A stretch of 10,025 bases of DNA. Origin: Pseudomonadota bacterium (lineage in GTDB: Bacteria > Pseudomonadota > Alphaproteobacteria > Rhizobiales > Rhizobiaceae). Position 1 is the first letter of the stretch. Each line of letters starts with the position of its first letter. Both the position numbers and the translations under genes were made by a program. Shown here piece by piece: positions 1 to 6,522 of this stretch. The notes beneath the pieces were generated by a model. That model saw nothing but the letters and a program-made list of their open reading frames with translations, was not told the origin of the DNA and did no database searches. The stretch spans positions 1 through 10,025 of the forward strand of contig QGUU01000056.1 of the NCBI GenBank assembly GCA_003242525.1, read 5' to 3'.

Positions 1-1377
1 CCGGTCAGCCAGTGGTGTCCAGTCAGTATAGAAGCCCTTCACCGGACCGAGATAGGGCAACTGCACTTCCAGGCAACGCCGGTAGTCAGTCTCGTCCGCT
101 TCGACGATACCGGCATCGGGGTTCTCCAGCGCCCAGACCATGCCGGCGAGCACCGCGGAACTGACCTGCATGCCGGTAGCATTCTGGTAGGGCGCGAGAC
201 GGCGCGTTTCCGCCAGCGAAAGCTGCGAGCCATACCAGTAGGCATTGCGTGCGTGGCCGTAGAGCAGGACACCTAGCTCGTCGGTCCCGTCAACCAATTC
301 GTCCTCCTCCAGGACATGCAGCCTGGATTGTGCCCTGCCGGCGGCGCCGAACATCTCATGCAAGGAAAGCACCGCATCGTTGCAAGGATGGTAGGCATAG
401 TGGCAGGTCGGCCTGTAAAGCAGCTCGCCCTTTTCGCCGCGCAAGGTGAAGAAATCGGCGATCGATATTGCCTCGTTGTGCGTAACAAGGAAGCCATATT
501 GCGGGCCCGGCGTCGGGCACCAGGAGCGCACACGCGTATTGGCGCCGGGCTGTTCCAGATAGATTGCCGCCCTGCAACCCTTCGCGTGCTCCCTGGCGTT
601 TTCGGGCATCCATTTCTCATGGGTGCCCCAGCCGAGCTCGGACGGCTGCAGCCCTTCCGAAATGAACCCTTCCACCGACCAGGTGTTCCAGAACACGTCC
701 AGAGGTTTCGGTTCGCGGGCGCGCTGGGTATCGCGTTCCGCGATATGGATGCCCTTCACCCCTGCCCGGCGCATAAGGTCGGCCCAGCCCTCGCGGTCGC
801 CGGTTGCTGGCTCGGTGAAGTCGAGGCCGAGGTCTCCGGCCAGGTCGACCAGCGCCTGCTTGACGAACCAGGACACCATGCCGGGATTGGCGCCGCAGGT
901 AGACACGGCCGTCGGGCCGCCGGGGCTGCGGCGCTTCTCCGCCAGCAGGGTCTCGCGCAGCGCATAATTGGTGCGCGAAGCATTGTCCGCATTCCTGTCA
1001 AAGTAGAAGCCGAGCCACGGCTCGACCACTGTATCGATGTAAAGAGAGCCGAGATTTCGGCAGAGCCGCATGAGGTCTACCGACCCGGTGTCCACCGACA
1101 GGTTCACGCAGAACGGCTGTCCGCCTCCCTTCGTGAGCAATGGCGTGAGCAGATCCTCATAATTGTCGCGGGTCACGGCCTGCTGCAGGAAGGCGATGCC
1201 CCGGTCATCAAGCAGCTTGCGGTTTTCGGCGCTCGGATCGATGACCACCATGCGCGACCGGTCGAATTTGAAATGGCGTTCGATCAGCGGCAGTGTGCCG
1301 CGTCCGATCGAACCGAAGCCGATCATCACCACGGGGCCCGTGATCTCGCCGTGGATCGGCCAGTTCTCGTTCGCCAT
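1..1377 (-). CDS. hss: Homospermidine synthase (3' end outside window)
   Basis: This gene makes homospermidine from putrescine (or putrescine plus spermidine) by an NAD-dependent aminobutyl transfer in the cytoplasm (EC 2.5.1.44). The 459 visible codons are open to the window edge. Bacterial homologues have about 475-480 residues, so only some 20 C-terminal residues are missing. Seen directly: an N-terminal Rossmann glycine motif VMIGFGSIGRG (residues 17-27), an acid closing the next strand (VVIDP, 44-48), VVEPWLGFY (117-125), CGANPGMVSWF (161-171), HIAERDTQ (211-218), FWNTWSVEG (229-237) and THNEAISI (299-306). The Glu, Asn, Trp and His/Glu residues in these blocks match the conserved pocket of the bacterial enzyme, where a Trp is known to hold the substrate by cation-pi contact. 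The ATG at 1377 has AAGGAG nine bases upstream. The fold is shared with saccharopine dehydrogenase, but the Hss-specific blocks make that alternative unlikely. Confidence 0.95.
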   Translation of the reverse strand, partial: MANENWPIHGEITGPVVMIGFGSIGRGTLPLIERHFKFDRSRMVVIDPSAENRKLLDDRGIAFLQQAVTRDNYEDLLTPLLTKGGGQPFCVNLSVDTGSVDLMRLCRNLGSLYIDTVVEPWLGFYFDRNADNASRTNYALRETLLAEKRRSPGGPTAVSTCGANPGMVSWFVKQALVDLAGDLGLDFTEPATGDREGWADLMRRAGVKGIHIAERDTQRAREPKPLDVFWNTWSVEGFISEGLQPSELGWGTHEKWMPENAREHAKGCRAAIYLEQPGANTRVRSWCPTPGPQYGFLVTHNEAISIADFFTLRGEKGELLYRPTCHYAYHPCNDAVLSLHEMFGAAGRAQSRLHVLEEDELVDGTDELGVLLYGHARNAYWYGSQLSLAETRRLAPYQNATGMQVSSAVLAGMVWALENPDAGIVEADETDYRRCLEVQLPYLGPVKGFYTDWTPLADR

Positions 1378-1386
1378 TCTCGCGCG

Positions 1387-1392
1387 CTCCTT
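1387..1392 (-). promoter_or_regulatory. Ribosome binding site of hss
   Basis: AAGGAG on the minus strand lies nine bases before the ATG at 1377. It is a near-ideal Shine-Dalgarno match and fixes the start of hss. Confidence 0.8.
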
Positions 1393-1411
1393 GAATCTCA
1401 CTGAGGGCCGG

Positions 1412-1454
1412 CCGTCGGAGCCGGGAGGAGCGAAAAAACACAGAACTCCGACGG
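1412..1454 (-). promoter_or_regulatory. Perfect 9-bp inverted repeat in the hss leader
   Basis: CCGTCGGAG (1412-1420) and CTCCGACGG (1446-1454) are exact reverse complements separated by 25 bases. The element begins 35 bases before the hss ATG and lies wholly in the 108-base gap between the DUF3445 gene and hss. The loop holds a six-A run (plus strand), so on the transcript the U-run sits inside the loop, not after the stem; it does not look like an intrinsic terminator. It could be a transcript stem-loop or a regulator site. Function is not shown. Confidence 0.5.
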
Positions 1455-1485
1455 AATAAAGCAAAAAGCGGCAGGACCCGTAGGT

Positions 1486-2421
1486 TTAGAGGTCGGCCAT
1501 GTCCCGAAGTCGTTCGACGAGCCGATCGCGGTCCGCCGTCAGCCCCTTGTAATCGAGTTGCTCGCAGTCGAGCGCCATCAGCTGGTCGGCAAAGGAGTTG
1601 GCAAGCGACCTTCTATCCGGGTGTCGCGCCAGTACGGCGAGCGGATCGAGATGGATGCGGATGGTGAAGAGGATGTCGCGCGAGACCGGCAATTTCCGCA
1701 ATGTCTGGCGTTCGACGCGAATGAAGGCGCGGGCATCGATCTCCGCGGCGTCGGCGAATTTCGAAGGGCGATTGGTAGCGCGGTCGATGCGCTGGACGTC
1801 CGAAAGCGGATGATAGAGCGCGTCTCCCGCCTGGATAGACCAGTTGAAACGTTCGACTGCCTGGCCCTGCAGGCCGTCGAACATGCGCGCGATGAGCTGG
1901 TCTGGTCGCGAGCCGGGGCCGAAGCCTGGGACAGGATCGTGGATTTCGTGCAGCGGCCGGCCAAATTTCTCCGTCAGCACCCAGGAGGAAGGAAAGCACA
2001 GCGCGCCGGCCGCGAGCCTCCATCCGTTCTCGCCTCGGCGCATCAGGATCAGGTCTTCCTGCACAAGCAGGGATGCCGTTACCAGTGGCGCGTCGAGGGG
2101 CGCCGGGAAAGCGGGCGGCAAGGCGCCAAGGACTTCCACCGCGCCTTCGGCAAGCCGGTGTGTTTGCGGAAACCGCTCGGGCAGATGGGAGGCAAGAAGG
2201 TCGAGCACTTCCTGCTGTGCAGCGCGCGTTTCAGCTTCCTCGACAAAGACCTTGTCCGGAATCGTTTCATAGAGGCGACGCTTTTCGGCAAGATGCGCGC
2301 CGAGGTTTTCGTCCACCTCGATCCAGTTGGCGATATCAAGCGGCTTCAGCCCGATGGCGAAGAGCTTCGAGGAACCGTCATATGGGGTGTGAGCGGGGCG
2401 GATAGTCACTGGGGCAGTCAA
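1486..2421 (-). CDS. DUF3445 family protein (haem-dependent oxidative N-demethylase-like)
   Basis: The protein belongs to the DUF3445 family, also called haem-dependent oxidative N-demethylase alpha-subunit-like, which includes a subunit of bacterial dimethylamine monooxygenase. The family is thought to demethylate secondary amines oxidatively and release formaldehyde. Family-like blocks, numbered from the chosen start: HTPYDGSSKLFAIGLKPLD (11-29), a central QEDLILMRRG (121-130), LCFPSSWVLTEKFGRPL (141-157), IHDPVPGF (160-167) and RFNWSI (191-196). The length, 311 residues, is normal for a single-domain member. The start is uncertain because no in-frame ATG precedes the conserved block: TTG at 2421 gives MTAPVTIRPAHTPYDG, GTG at 2409 is the next candidate, and a further TTG lies at 2493. 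None has a good Shine-Dalgarno sequence. The substrate cannot be read from sequence, and the electron-transfer partners of the dimethylamine enzyme are not in this window, so the enzymatic role is inferred. Confidence 0.82.
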   Translation of the reverse strand: MTAPVTIRPAHTPYDGSSKLFAIGLKPLDIANWIEVDENLGAHLAEKRRLYETIPDKVFVEEAETRAAQQEVLDLLASHLPERFPQTHRLAEGAVEVLGALPPAFPAPLDAPLVTASLLVQEDLILMRRGENGWRLAAGALCFPSSWVLTEKFGRPLHEIHDPVPGFGPGSRPDQLIARMFDGLQGQAVERFNWSIQAGDALYHPLSDVQRIDRATNRPSKFADAAEIDARAFIRVERQTLRKLPVSRDILFTIRIHLDPLAVLARHPDRRSLANSFADQLMALDCEQLDYKGLTADRDRLVERLRDMADL

Positions 2422-2550
2422 GGTTGCTCTACTCGAAATCCATCGATTGTGTGAGGAGGTCCGACCTATCGCCTGAAACCGGCTTGAGGGCAACGAACGT
2501 GTTCTGGCTTATGAATGGTCCAGCCCTTCCCGGGGGGCGGATCAAAGCGG
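2422..2550 (-). other. Gap between pabC and the DUF3445 gene
   Basis: These 129 bases hold no supported gene. In the minus-strand direction I see a C/G-rich stretch just after the pabC stop that could fold weakly (GCCC and GGGC, 2522-2537) but has no T-run, and no clear promoter or strong ribosome site before the DUF3445 start. Read-through from pabC is possible but not shown. Confidence 0.4.
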
Positions 2551-3228
2551 TCAGACGCAAGCCCTGATCAGCCCGCGCAGCGAGTTGCCGACAAAGATCG
2601 CCCTTGCCGATTTGAGGTCTTTCCAGGAAAAGACCGCTTCCTCGGCCTTGCCGTGCTCTATCATCTCGCCGCGCAGGACACCGGCCAGCAGGCCGCAGTC
2701 CAGCCTCGGGGTGGCGAGCGCCGGACCTCCGAAATCGGCGAACAGCGTGGTGATCGTGCCTTCGCACAATTCGCCGCGTTCATTGGAAAGCAGCACTTCG
2801 TCAGCCTGTGCAAGGGGATATTCGGAGCGGGCATGCGTGAAGGTCTGCCTCGCGCTGGTCTTGTGCCGCAGAAGCGCGTTGGCGGAGTCCAGTTTCGTAT
2901 GCGCCAGCCGCAGCTTCCAGACCTTGCCCTCCGGCGGCGGATCGTAGGGTTGGGCGGTGGCGGACACCTCTCCATTGCGTGACAGGACAAGCCGTGCCCG
3001 GAGCGCAATGCTCGACTGCGACGCTACCGCTTGCTTCAACGCGGCTTCGATGCGCCCCAGGTCGCAGGCGAAGCCCAGTTCGCCGGCTGAAGCCTGGAGC
3101 CGGGCCATATGCCGTTCGAAGCGAAGGAAACCGGCATCCGGCTCCCAGCGCATCGTCTCGATCAGGTCGAATCCGATTGGCTCGCCTCTGGCGCCTGTCC
3201 TGTCGCGTAGCGCGCCTTCAGGAGGCAT
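2551..3228 (-). CDS. pabC: 4-amino-4-deoxychorismate lyase, class IV PLP enzyme
   Basis: PabC removes pyruvate from 4-amino-4-deoxychorismate to give 4-aminobenzoate, the second step of the folate branch. The 225-residue protein has the class IV aminotransferase layout: FDLIETMRW near the start (20-28), RFERHMARL (36-44), the block RHKTSARQTF (121-130) whose K123 is the likely PLP Schiff-base lysine, NERGELCEGTITTLF (149-163) for cofactor phosphate binding, RLDCGLLAGVLR (175-186), and the closing FVGNSLRGLIRA (212-223) seen in PabC proteins. The ATG at 3228 lies 67 bases inside pabB, in another frame. It is supported by GAGGAG eight bases upstream, embedded in the pabB glutamate codons. Translational coupling with pabB is likely. 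Branched-chain or D-amino-acid aminotransferase are alternative class IV activities, but the pabB neighbour and the C-terminal motif favour the lyase. Confidence 0.88.
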   Translation of the reverse strand: MPPEGALRDRTGARGEPIGFDLIETMRWEPDAGFLRFERHMARLQASAGELGFACDLGRIEAALKQAVASQSSIALRARLVLSRNGEVSATAQPYDPPPEGKVWKLRLAHTKLDSANALLRHKTSARQTFTHARSEYPLAQADEVLLSNERGELCEGTITTLFADFGGPALATPRLDCGLLAGVLRGEMIEHGKAEEAVFSWKDLKSARAIFVGNSLRGLIRACV

Positions 3229-4331
3229 TCGGAATACTCCTCTTCGGCGGTGGAATCAAAGACGATACCGCCCCCGACATTGTACACTGCCTGACCGTCA
3301 GGAAAGAGCGTGATGGTGCGGATGGCGACGTTGAAGCGCATGCGCCCGTCCGGTGCGATCCAGCCGATGGCGCCGCAATAGGCGTTGCGGGCCGCGCCCT
3401 CCAGTTCGCGCAGGATTTCCATTGCGCGGATTTTCGGTGCGCCGGTGATCGAACCGCAGGGAAAGAGTGCCGCAAAGATCTGGCGGATGGTCAGGCCTGG
3501 CAGAAGCCGTGCGCGCACCCGGCTGACCATCTGGTGGACGGTAGCGTAGCTTTCGATTCGGAACAGCTCTGGCACATCGAGCGTGCCGACTTCGGAGATG
3601 AGCGAGATGTCGTTTCGCAAAAGGTCAACGATCATGCGGTTCTCGGCCTGGTTCTTCGGGTCGTTGGCCAGAAACGCCCTAAGCTTTTCGTCTTCCTCGG
3701 GTGACTTCCCTCGCGGCGCGGTGCCCTTCATGGGATGCGTCTCGATCCAGCCCTCGGCGTCCACTTCAAAGAACAGCTCGGGCGAACGTGACAGGACGAT
3801 GGGACCGCCCAGATCAACCAGCGCTCCATATTTCACCTTCTGGCGGGCGGCCAGCGCGTCGAAGGCCGACAGAGGATCACCACTCCATTGCGCCGTTACC
3901 GGAAAAGTGAGGTTGGCCTGGTAGCAGTCGCCTTGCCGGATATGCCTGTGCAGGCGGGAAAATCTCCGCTCATAGTCCTCGAAGCTCCAACCGGCGCGCA
4001 CTCCGTGAATGGGTCCGTTGGTTGCCGGCCTGCGAGTGGGGTCGAGGATCGCGCCGGAAGGCTCGTCGAAGACCCCAAGCACCGTCAATGGCGTAGCGCG
4101 ATCTTGCGGAATGATCGGGGCGAGCTTCGGCTCCAGCAGGTAGCCGGCCTCATAGGAGAAATAACCGGCCAGCCATTTTCCGGCTTCATGAGCGCGCTGT
4201 GCCTGTTCCAGCGCGGGAAGGAAGTCTTCCGTACTTTCCGCCGAGATGATTGCGGAAGGACGGTCGAACAACGTCTCCTCACCGGAGAAGTCGTCGCGGA
4301 AGAGGATGAATGGAGCAACTGGATCGCTCAT
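3162..4331 (-). CDS. pabB: Aminodeoxychorismate synthase component I
   Basis: PabB converts chorismate and ammonia to 4-amino-4-deoxychorismate; a separate PabA glutaminase normally supplies the ammonia and is not in this window. The 389-residue protein shows the chorismate-binding fold: a short divergent N-terminal part with GYFSYEAGYLLEP (56-68), then DYERRFSRLHRHIRQGDCYQANL (119-141), SRSPELFF (181-188), THPMKGTAPRG (198-208), NRMIVDLLRNDI (231-242), SYATVHQMVS (261-270), PCGSITGAPKIRAMEI (291-306) and NVGGGIVFDS (351-360). K202 in the PMKGT block occupies the place of the catalytic lysine that separates PabB from anthranilate synthase (TrpE has alanine there), which supports this assignment. 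The start is ATG at 4331, with a G-rich stretch just upstream as a weak ribosome site. Its 3' end overlaps pabC by 67 bases. In many relatives PabB and PabC are fused; here they are separate. Confidence 0.93.
   Translation of the reverse strand: MSDPVAPFILFRDDFSGEETLFDRPSAIISAESTEDFLPALEQAQRAHEAGKWLAGYFSYEAGYLLEPKLAPIIPQDRATPLTVLGVFDEPSGAILDPTRRPATNGPIHGVRAGWSFEDYERRFSRLHRHIRQGDCYQANLTFPVTAQWSGDPLSAFDALAARQKVKYGALVDLGGPIVLSRSPELFFEVDAEGWIETHPMKGTAPRGKSPEEDEKLRAFLANDPKNQAENRMIVDLLRNDISLISEVGTLDVPELFRIESYATVHQMVSRVRARLLPGLTIRQIFAALFPCGSITGAPKIRAMEILRELEGAARNAYCGAIGWIAPDGRMRFNVAIRTITLFPDGQAVYNVGGGIVFDSTAEEEYSECLLKARYATGQAPEASQSDST
3237..3242 (-). promoter_or_regulatory. Ribosome binding site of pabC inside pabB
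   Basis: GAGGAG on the minus strand lies eight bases before the ATG at 3228 and within the pabB reading frame, where it encodes part of the AEEEYSE stretch. It decides the pabC start and points to coupled translation. Confidence 0.7.
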
Positions 4332-4551
4332 CAGCCGCCCCCGACCAGCTTGCGCGGCATCGTGGTTTCAGCAGAGAGGTCCGGCCTTTCCTGCACGCGA
4401 ACAAGCGGCCAAGGGCCGGGCATTGGAAGGACTTGTTCCGAGAGCGACAGACAGCCGGCGTGCGGAAGACTGGGTGGAAGGCATGGCTTCATGTGTGGGC
4501 GGTGCCGTGAGGTGTTCTGCCCCGCAGGAATCGGGCCGGGCCGGCGCTTCC
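4332..4551 (-). other. Gap between pepF and pabB with a nested inverted repeat
   Basis: These 220 bases lie between the pepF stop and the pabB start. GAACAAG (4399-4405) pairs exactly with CTTGTTC (4432-4438), and inside it CGGCC (4406-4410) pairs with GGCCG (4414-4418) around a 3-base loop. A possible 53-codon minus-strand frame (4492-4331) ends TGATG, sharing one base with the pabB ATG as in coupled genes. It has no ribosome site and no recognisable product, so I do not call it a gene. A 9-base GC palindrome (CCGGCCCGG) follows the pepF stop but has no T-run. No promoter is evident. Confidence 0.4.
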
Positions 4552-6378
4552 TTAATCCAGCGCTTCCAACTCGTCTATCAGCCCGGATATCACGCCGAGG
4601 CCGATCTGCCAGAAGGCCGGATCCGAGGCGTCGAGGCCGAACGGCCTCAGCAGTTCCGAATGGTGCTTGGTGCCGCCCGCTTTCAGCATCTCGAAGTATT
4701 TCTCCTGGAAGCCTTTTTCGGACTCGCGATACACGGCGTAGAGAGAATTCACCAGGCAATCGCCGAAGGCGTAGGCATAGACATAGAAGGGCGAATGGAT
4801 GAAGTGGGGAATGTAGGTCCAGAAGGTTTCGTAGCCTTCGCGCAGCCGTATGGCCGGCCCCAGGCTCTCGGCCTGCACTTCCAGCCAGAACTCGCCGATC
4901 CTGTCGGCGGTCAGTTCGCCCTTGCGGCGTTCCGTATGCACCTTGCGCTCGAACTCGTAGAAGGCGATCTGGCGCACCACAGTGTTGATCATGTCCTCGA
5001 CCTTCTGGGCGAGCATGGCCTTGCGCTCGCGCTTGTCCGTCGTGGCGTCGAGCAGGGAACGGAAGGTCAGCATCTCGCCGAAAACCGAGGCCGTTTCGGC
5101 AAGAGTGAGAGGCGTCGAGGCCATCAGCGCGCCCTGGCCCGCGGCCAAAACCTGATGCACGCCATGCCCCAGTTCGTGCGCGAGCGTCATGACATCGCGC
5201 GGCTTGCCCATATAGTTCAGGAGCACGTAGGGATGCACCGAGGGCACCGTCGGATGCGCGAACGCCCCGGGGGATTTGCCCGGCCGGACCGGCGCGTCGA
5301 TCCAGTTCCTGTCGAAGAAGGTGCGAGCGATATCGGCCATCTGTGGTGAAAACCGGTGATAGGCGGACAGCACCGTGTTCTTCGCGTCGTTCCATGCGAT
5401 GGTCGCTTGCGGCGTTTCGGGCAATGGCGCGTTCCGGTCCCAATGGCTCATCACGTCCATGCCAAGCCAGCGCGCCTTCATGCGATAGTAGCGGTGCGAA
5501 AGGCGCGGATAGGCGTCGCGAACGGCACCGGCAAGCGCATCCACGACGCTGGGCTCAACGCGATTGGCGAGGTGGCGGGAATCGGCAATGTCCTTGAAGC
5601 CGCGCCACCGGTCCGAAATCTCCTTGTCCTTGGCCAGCGTGTTGGTGATCAGGGTGAAGGTGCGCAGGTGCCTGGAGAACGTGGCGGCCAGAGCCTCGGC
5701 TGCCTTGCGGCGCACCTCGCCGTCGGCGTCCTGCAGGCGGTTCAGCGTCGGCTCAAGCGTCAGCTCCTCGCCGTCGATCGTGAACCGGAGTTCCGTCATC
5801 GTCTCGTCGAACAGCCGGTTCCAGGCGCCGCGCCCGGTCACGGACTTTTCGTGGAAGAGTTGCTCGACCCGATCTTCCAGCTGATAGGGCTTGTCCTTCC
5901 TCAGATCGAGAACCCACGGCCGGTAGTGGCCGAAGAGGGGATCTTCCGCCAAGGCCTTCTCCAGGAGCGCATCGTCGATCTGGTTGAGTTCAAGGGCGAA
6001 GAAGAGAAGATGGGCGCTGGCATCCGTCATCTTTTCCTGCACGTCCCCGTAGAACTTGGCGCGGAGCGGGTCGGCGGTGTTGGCGGCATAGATCAGCCCG
6101 GCATAGGAAACGATGCGTCCGATCAGTTCCTCGATCTGCTCGTAAGCTTTCAGCGCCTCTCCCAGGCAGCCTTCCGCACCACGTTCGGCCTCGGCAGCCA
6201 GCGTGCCCTTCCAGCGGCTCTCGAATGCCTTGGCCTGCGCATCGGCCCGTTCGATGTCGCGCTTCAACTCCGGCGCATCCATGCCGGAATAGAGGTCGGA
6301 CAGGTTCCATTCCGGCAGTTCGCCGAGTTTCGCCGAGCCGTGTTCTGCCGCCGCCGAATGGCGTGAAATCCTGTCCAT
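4552..6378 (-). CDS. pepF: Oligoendopeptidase F family zinc metallopeptidase (M3B)
   Basis: This is a cytoplasmic zinc endopeptidase that cuts short peptides, in the M3B (PepF) family. The 608-residue protein has no signal peptide. The opening region LPEWNLSDLYSGMDAPEL and the following all-helical N-terminal segment are typical of the family. The catalytic block LAHELGHGVHQ holds HExxH at residues 401-405 (zinc ligands H401 and H405, base E402), and E428 in LAETASVFGEM is the expected third ligand. Later blocks HSPFYVYAYAFGDCLV and LGLDASDPAFWQIGL match the substrate-closing C-terminal part. I chose ATG at 6378 over the upstream TTG at 6417 because GGAAGG lies seven bases before it and because the TTG falls inside a strong hairpin. 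The gene is divergent from the response regulator. Its link to the downstream pab genes is only by orientation, across a 220-base gap. Confidence 0.95.
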   Translation of the reverse strand: MDRISRHSAAAEHGSAKLGELPEWNLSDLYSGMDAPELKRDIERADAQAKAFESRWKGTLAAEAERGAEGCLGEALKAYEQIEELIGRIVSYAGLIYAANTADPLRAKFYGDVQEKMTDASAHLLFFALELNQIDDALLEKALAEDPLFGHYRPWVLDLRKDKPYQLEDRVEQLFHEKSVTGRGAWNRLFDETMTELRFTIDGEELTLEPTLNRLQDADGEVRRKAAEALAATFSRHLRTFTLITNTLAKDKEISDRWRGFKDIADSRHLANRVEPSVVDALAGAVRDAYPRLSHRYYRMKARWLGMDVMSHWDRNAPLPETPQATIAWNDAKNTVLSAYHRFSPQMADIARTFFDRNWIDAPVRPGKSPGAFAHPTVPSVHPYVLLNYMGKPRDVMTLAHELGHGVHQVLAAGQGALMASTPLTLAETASVFGEMLTFRSLLDATTDKRERKAMLAQKVEDMINTVVRQIAFYEFERKVHTERRKGELTADRIGEFWLEVQAESLGPAIRLREGYETFWTYIPHFIHSPFYVYAYAFGDCLVNSLYAVYRESEKGFQEKYFEMLKAGGTKHHSELLRPFGLDASDPAFWQIGLGVISGLIDELEALD

Positions 6379-6385
6379 GCCTGTA

Positions 6386-6391
6386 CCTTCC
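6386..6391 (-). promoter_or_regulatory. Ribosome binding site of pepF
   Basis: GGAAGG on the minus strand lies seven bases before the ATG at 6378 and favours that start over the TTG at 6417. Confidence 0.7.
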
Positions 6392-6408
6392 AAACGTTCG
6401 GGAGGAAT

Positions 6409-6447
6409 GCCGGTCAAATGCTAAGCATTTCGTTCACCGGCTTTTTT
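6409..6447 (+). terminator. Terminator-like compound hairpin between pepF and the response regulator
   Basis: GCCGGT (6409-6414) pairs with ACCGGC (6436-6441), enclosing the near-perfect palindrome AAATGCT-A-AGCATTT (6416-6430), and six T residues follow at once (6442-6447). Stem, small loop and T-run fit an intrinsic terminator read on the plus strand. No plus-strand gene ends here: pepF starts on the opposite strand at 6378 and the regulator starts at 6523. It may act as an attenuator in the regulator leader, end an RNA antisense to the pepF 5' end, or be a DNA operator. Sequence alone does not decide. Confidence 0.55.
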
Positions 6448-6522
6448 GAAAGCTTATTTAGAACCCTGTACCACAATGATCCATAGAAAGCCGTCTCTCG
6501 GGGGGCAAGATCCGCGATACTC

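Noticed and set aside
316-1404. 362-codon plus-strand frame opposite hss
   Set aside because: The minus strand encodes a clear homospermidine synthase over the same bases; the antisense product has no recognisable motif.
1558-2454. 298-codon plus-strand frame opposite the DUF3445 gene
   Set aside because: Antisense shadow; the minus-strand product carries the conserved family blocks.
4246-6366. Plus-strand frames of 367 and 336 codons opposite pepF, and a 370-codon minus-strand frame in another phase (5443-4331)
   Set aside because: All overlap pepF, which has the HExxH site and family C-terminal motifs. None of the three products shows a family signature.
6446-6477. TTGAAA followed by a possible -10 element before the response regulator
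   Set aside because: At 17-base spacing the second element (TACCAC) is poor, and the better CACAAT is at 20 bases. The TTGAAA also overlaps the T-run of the hairpin. Too weak to call a promoter.
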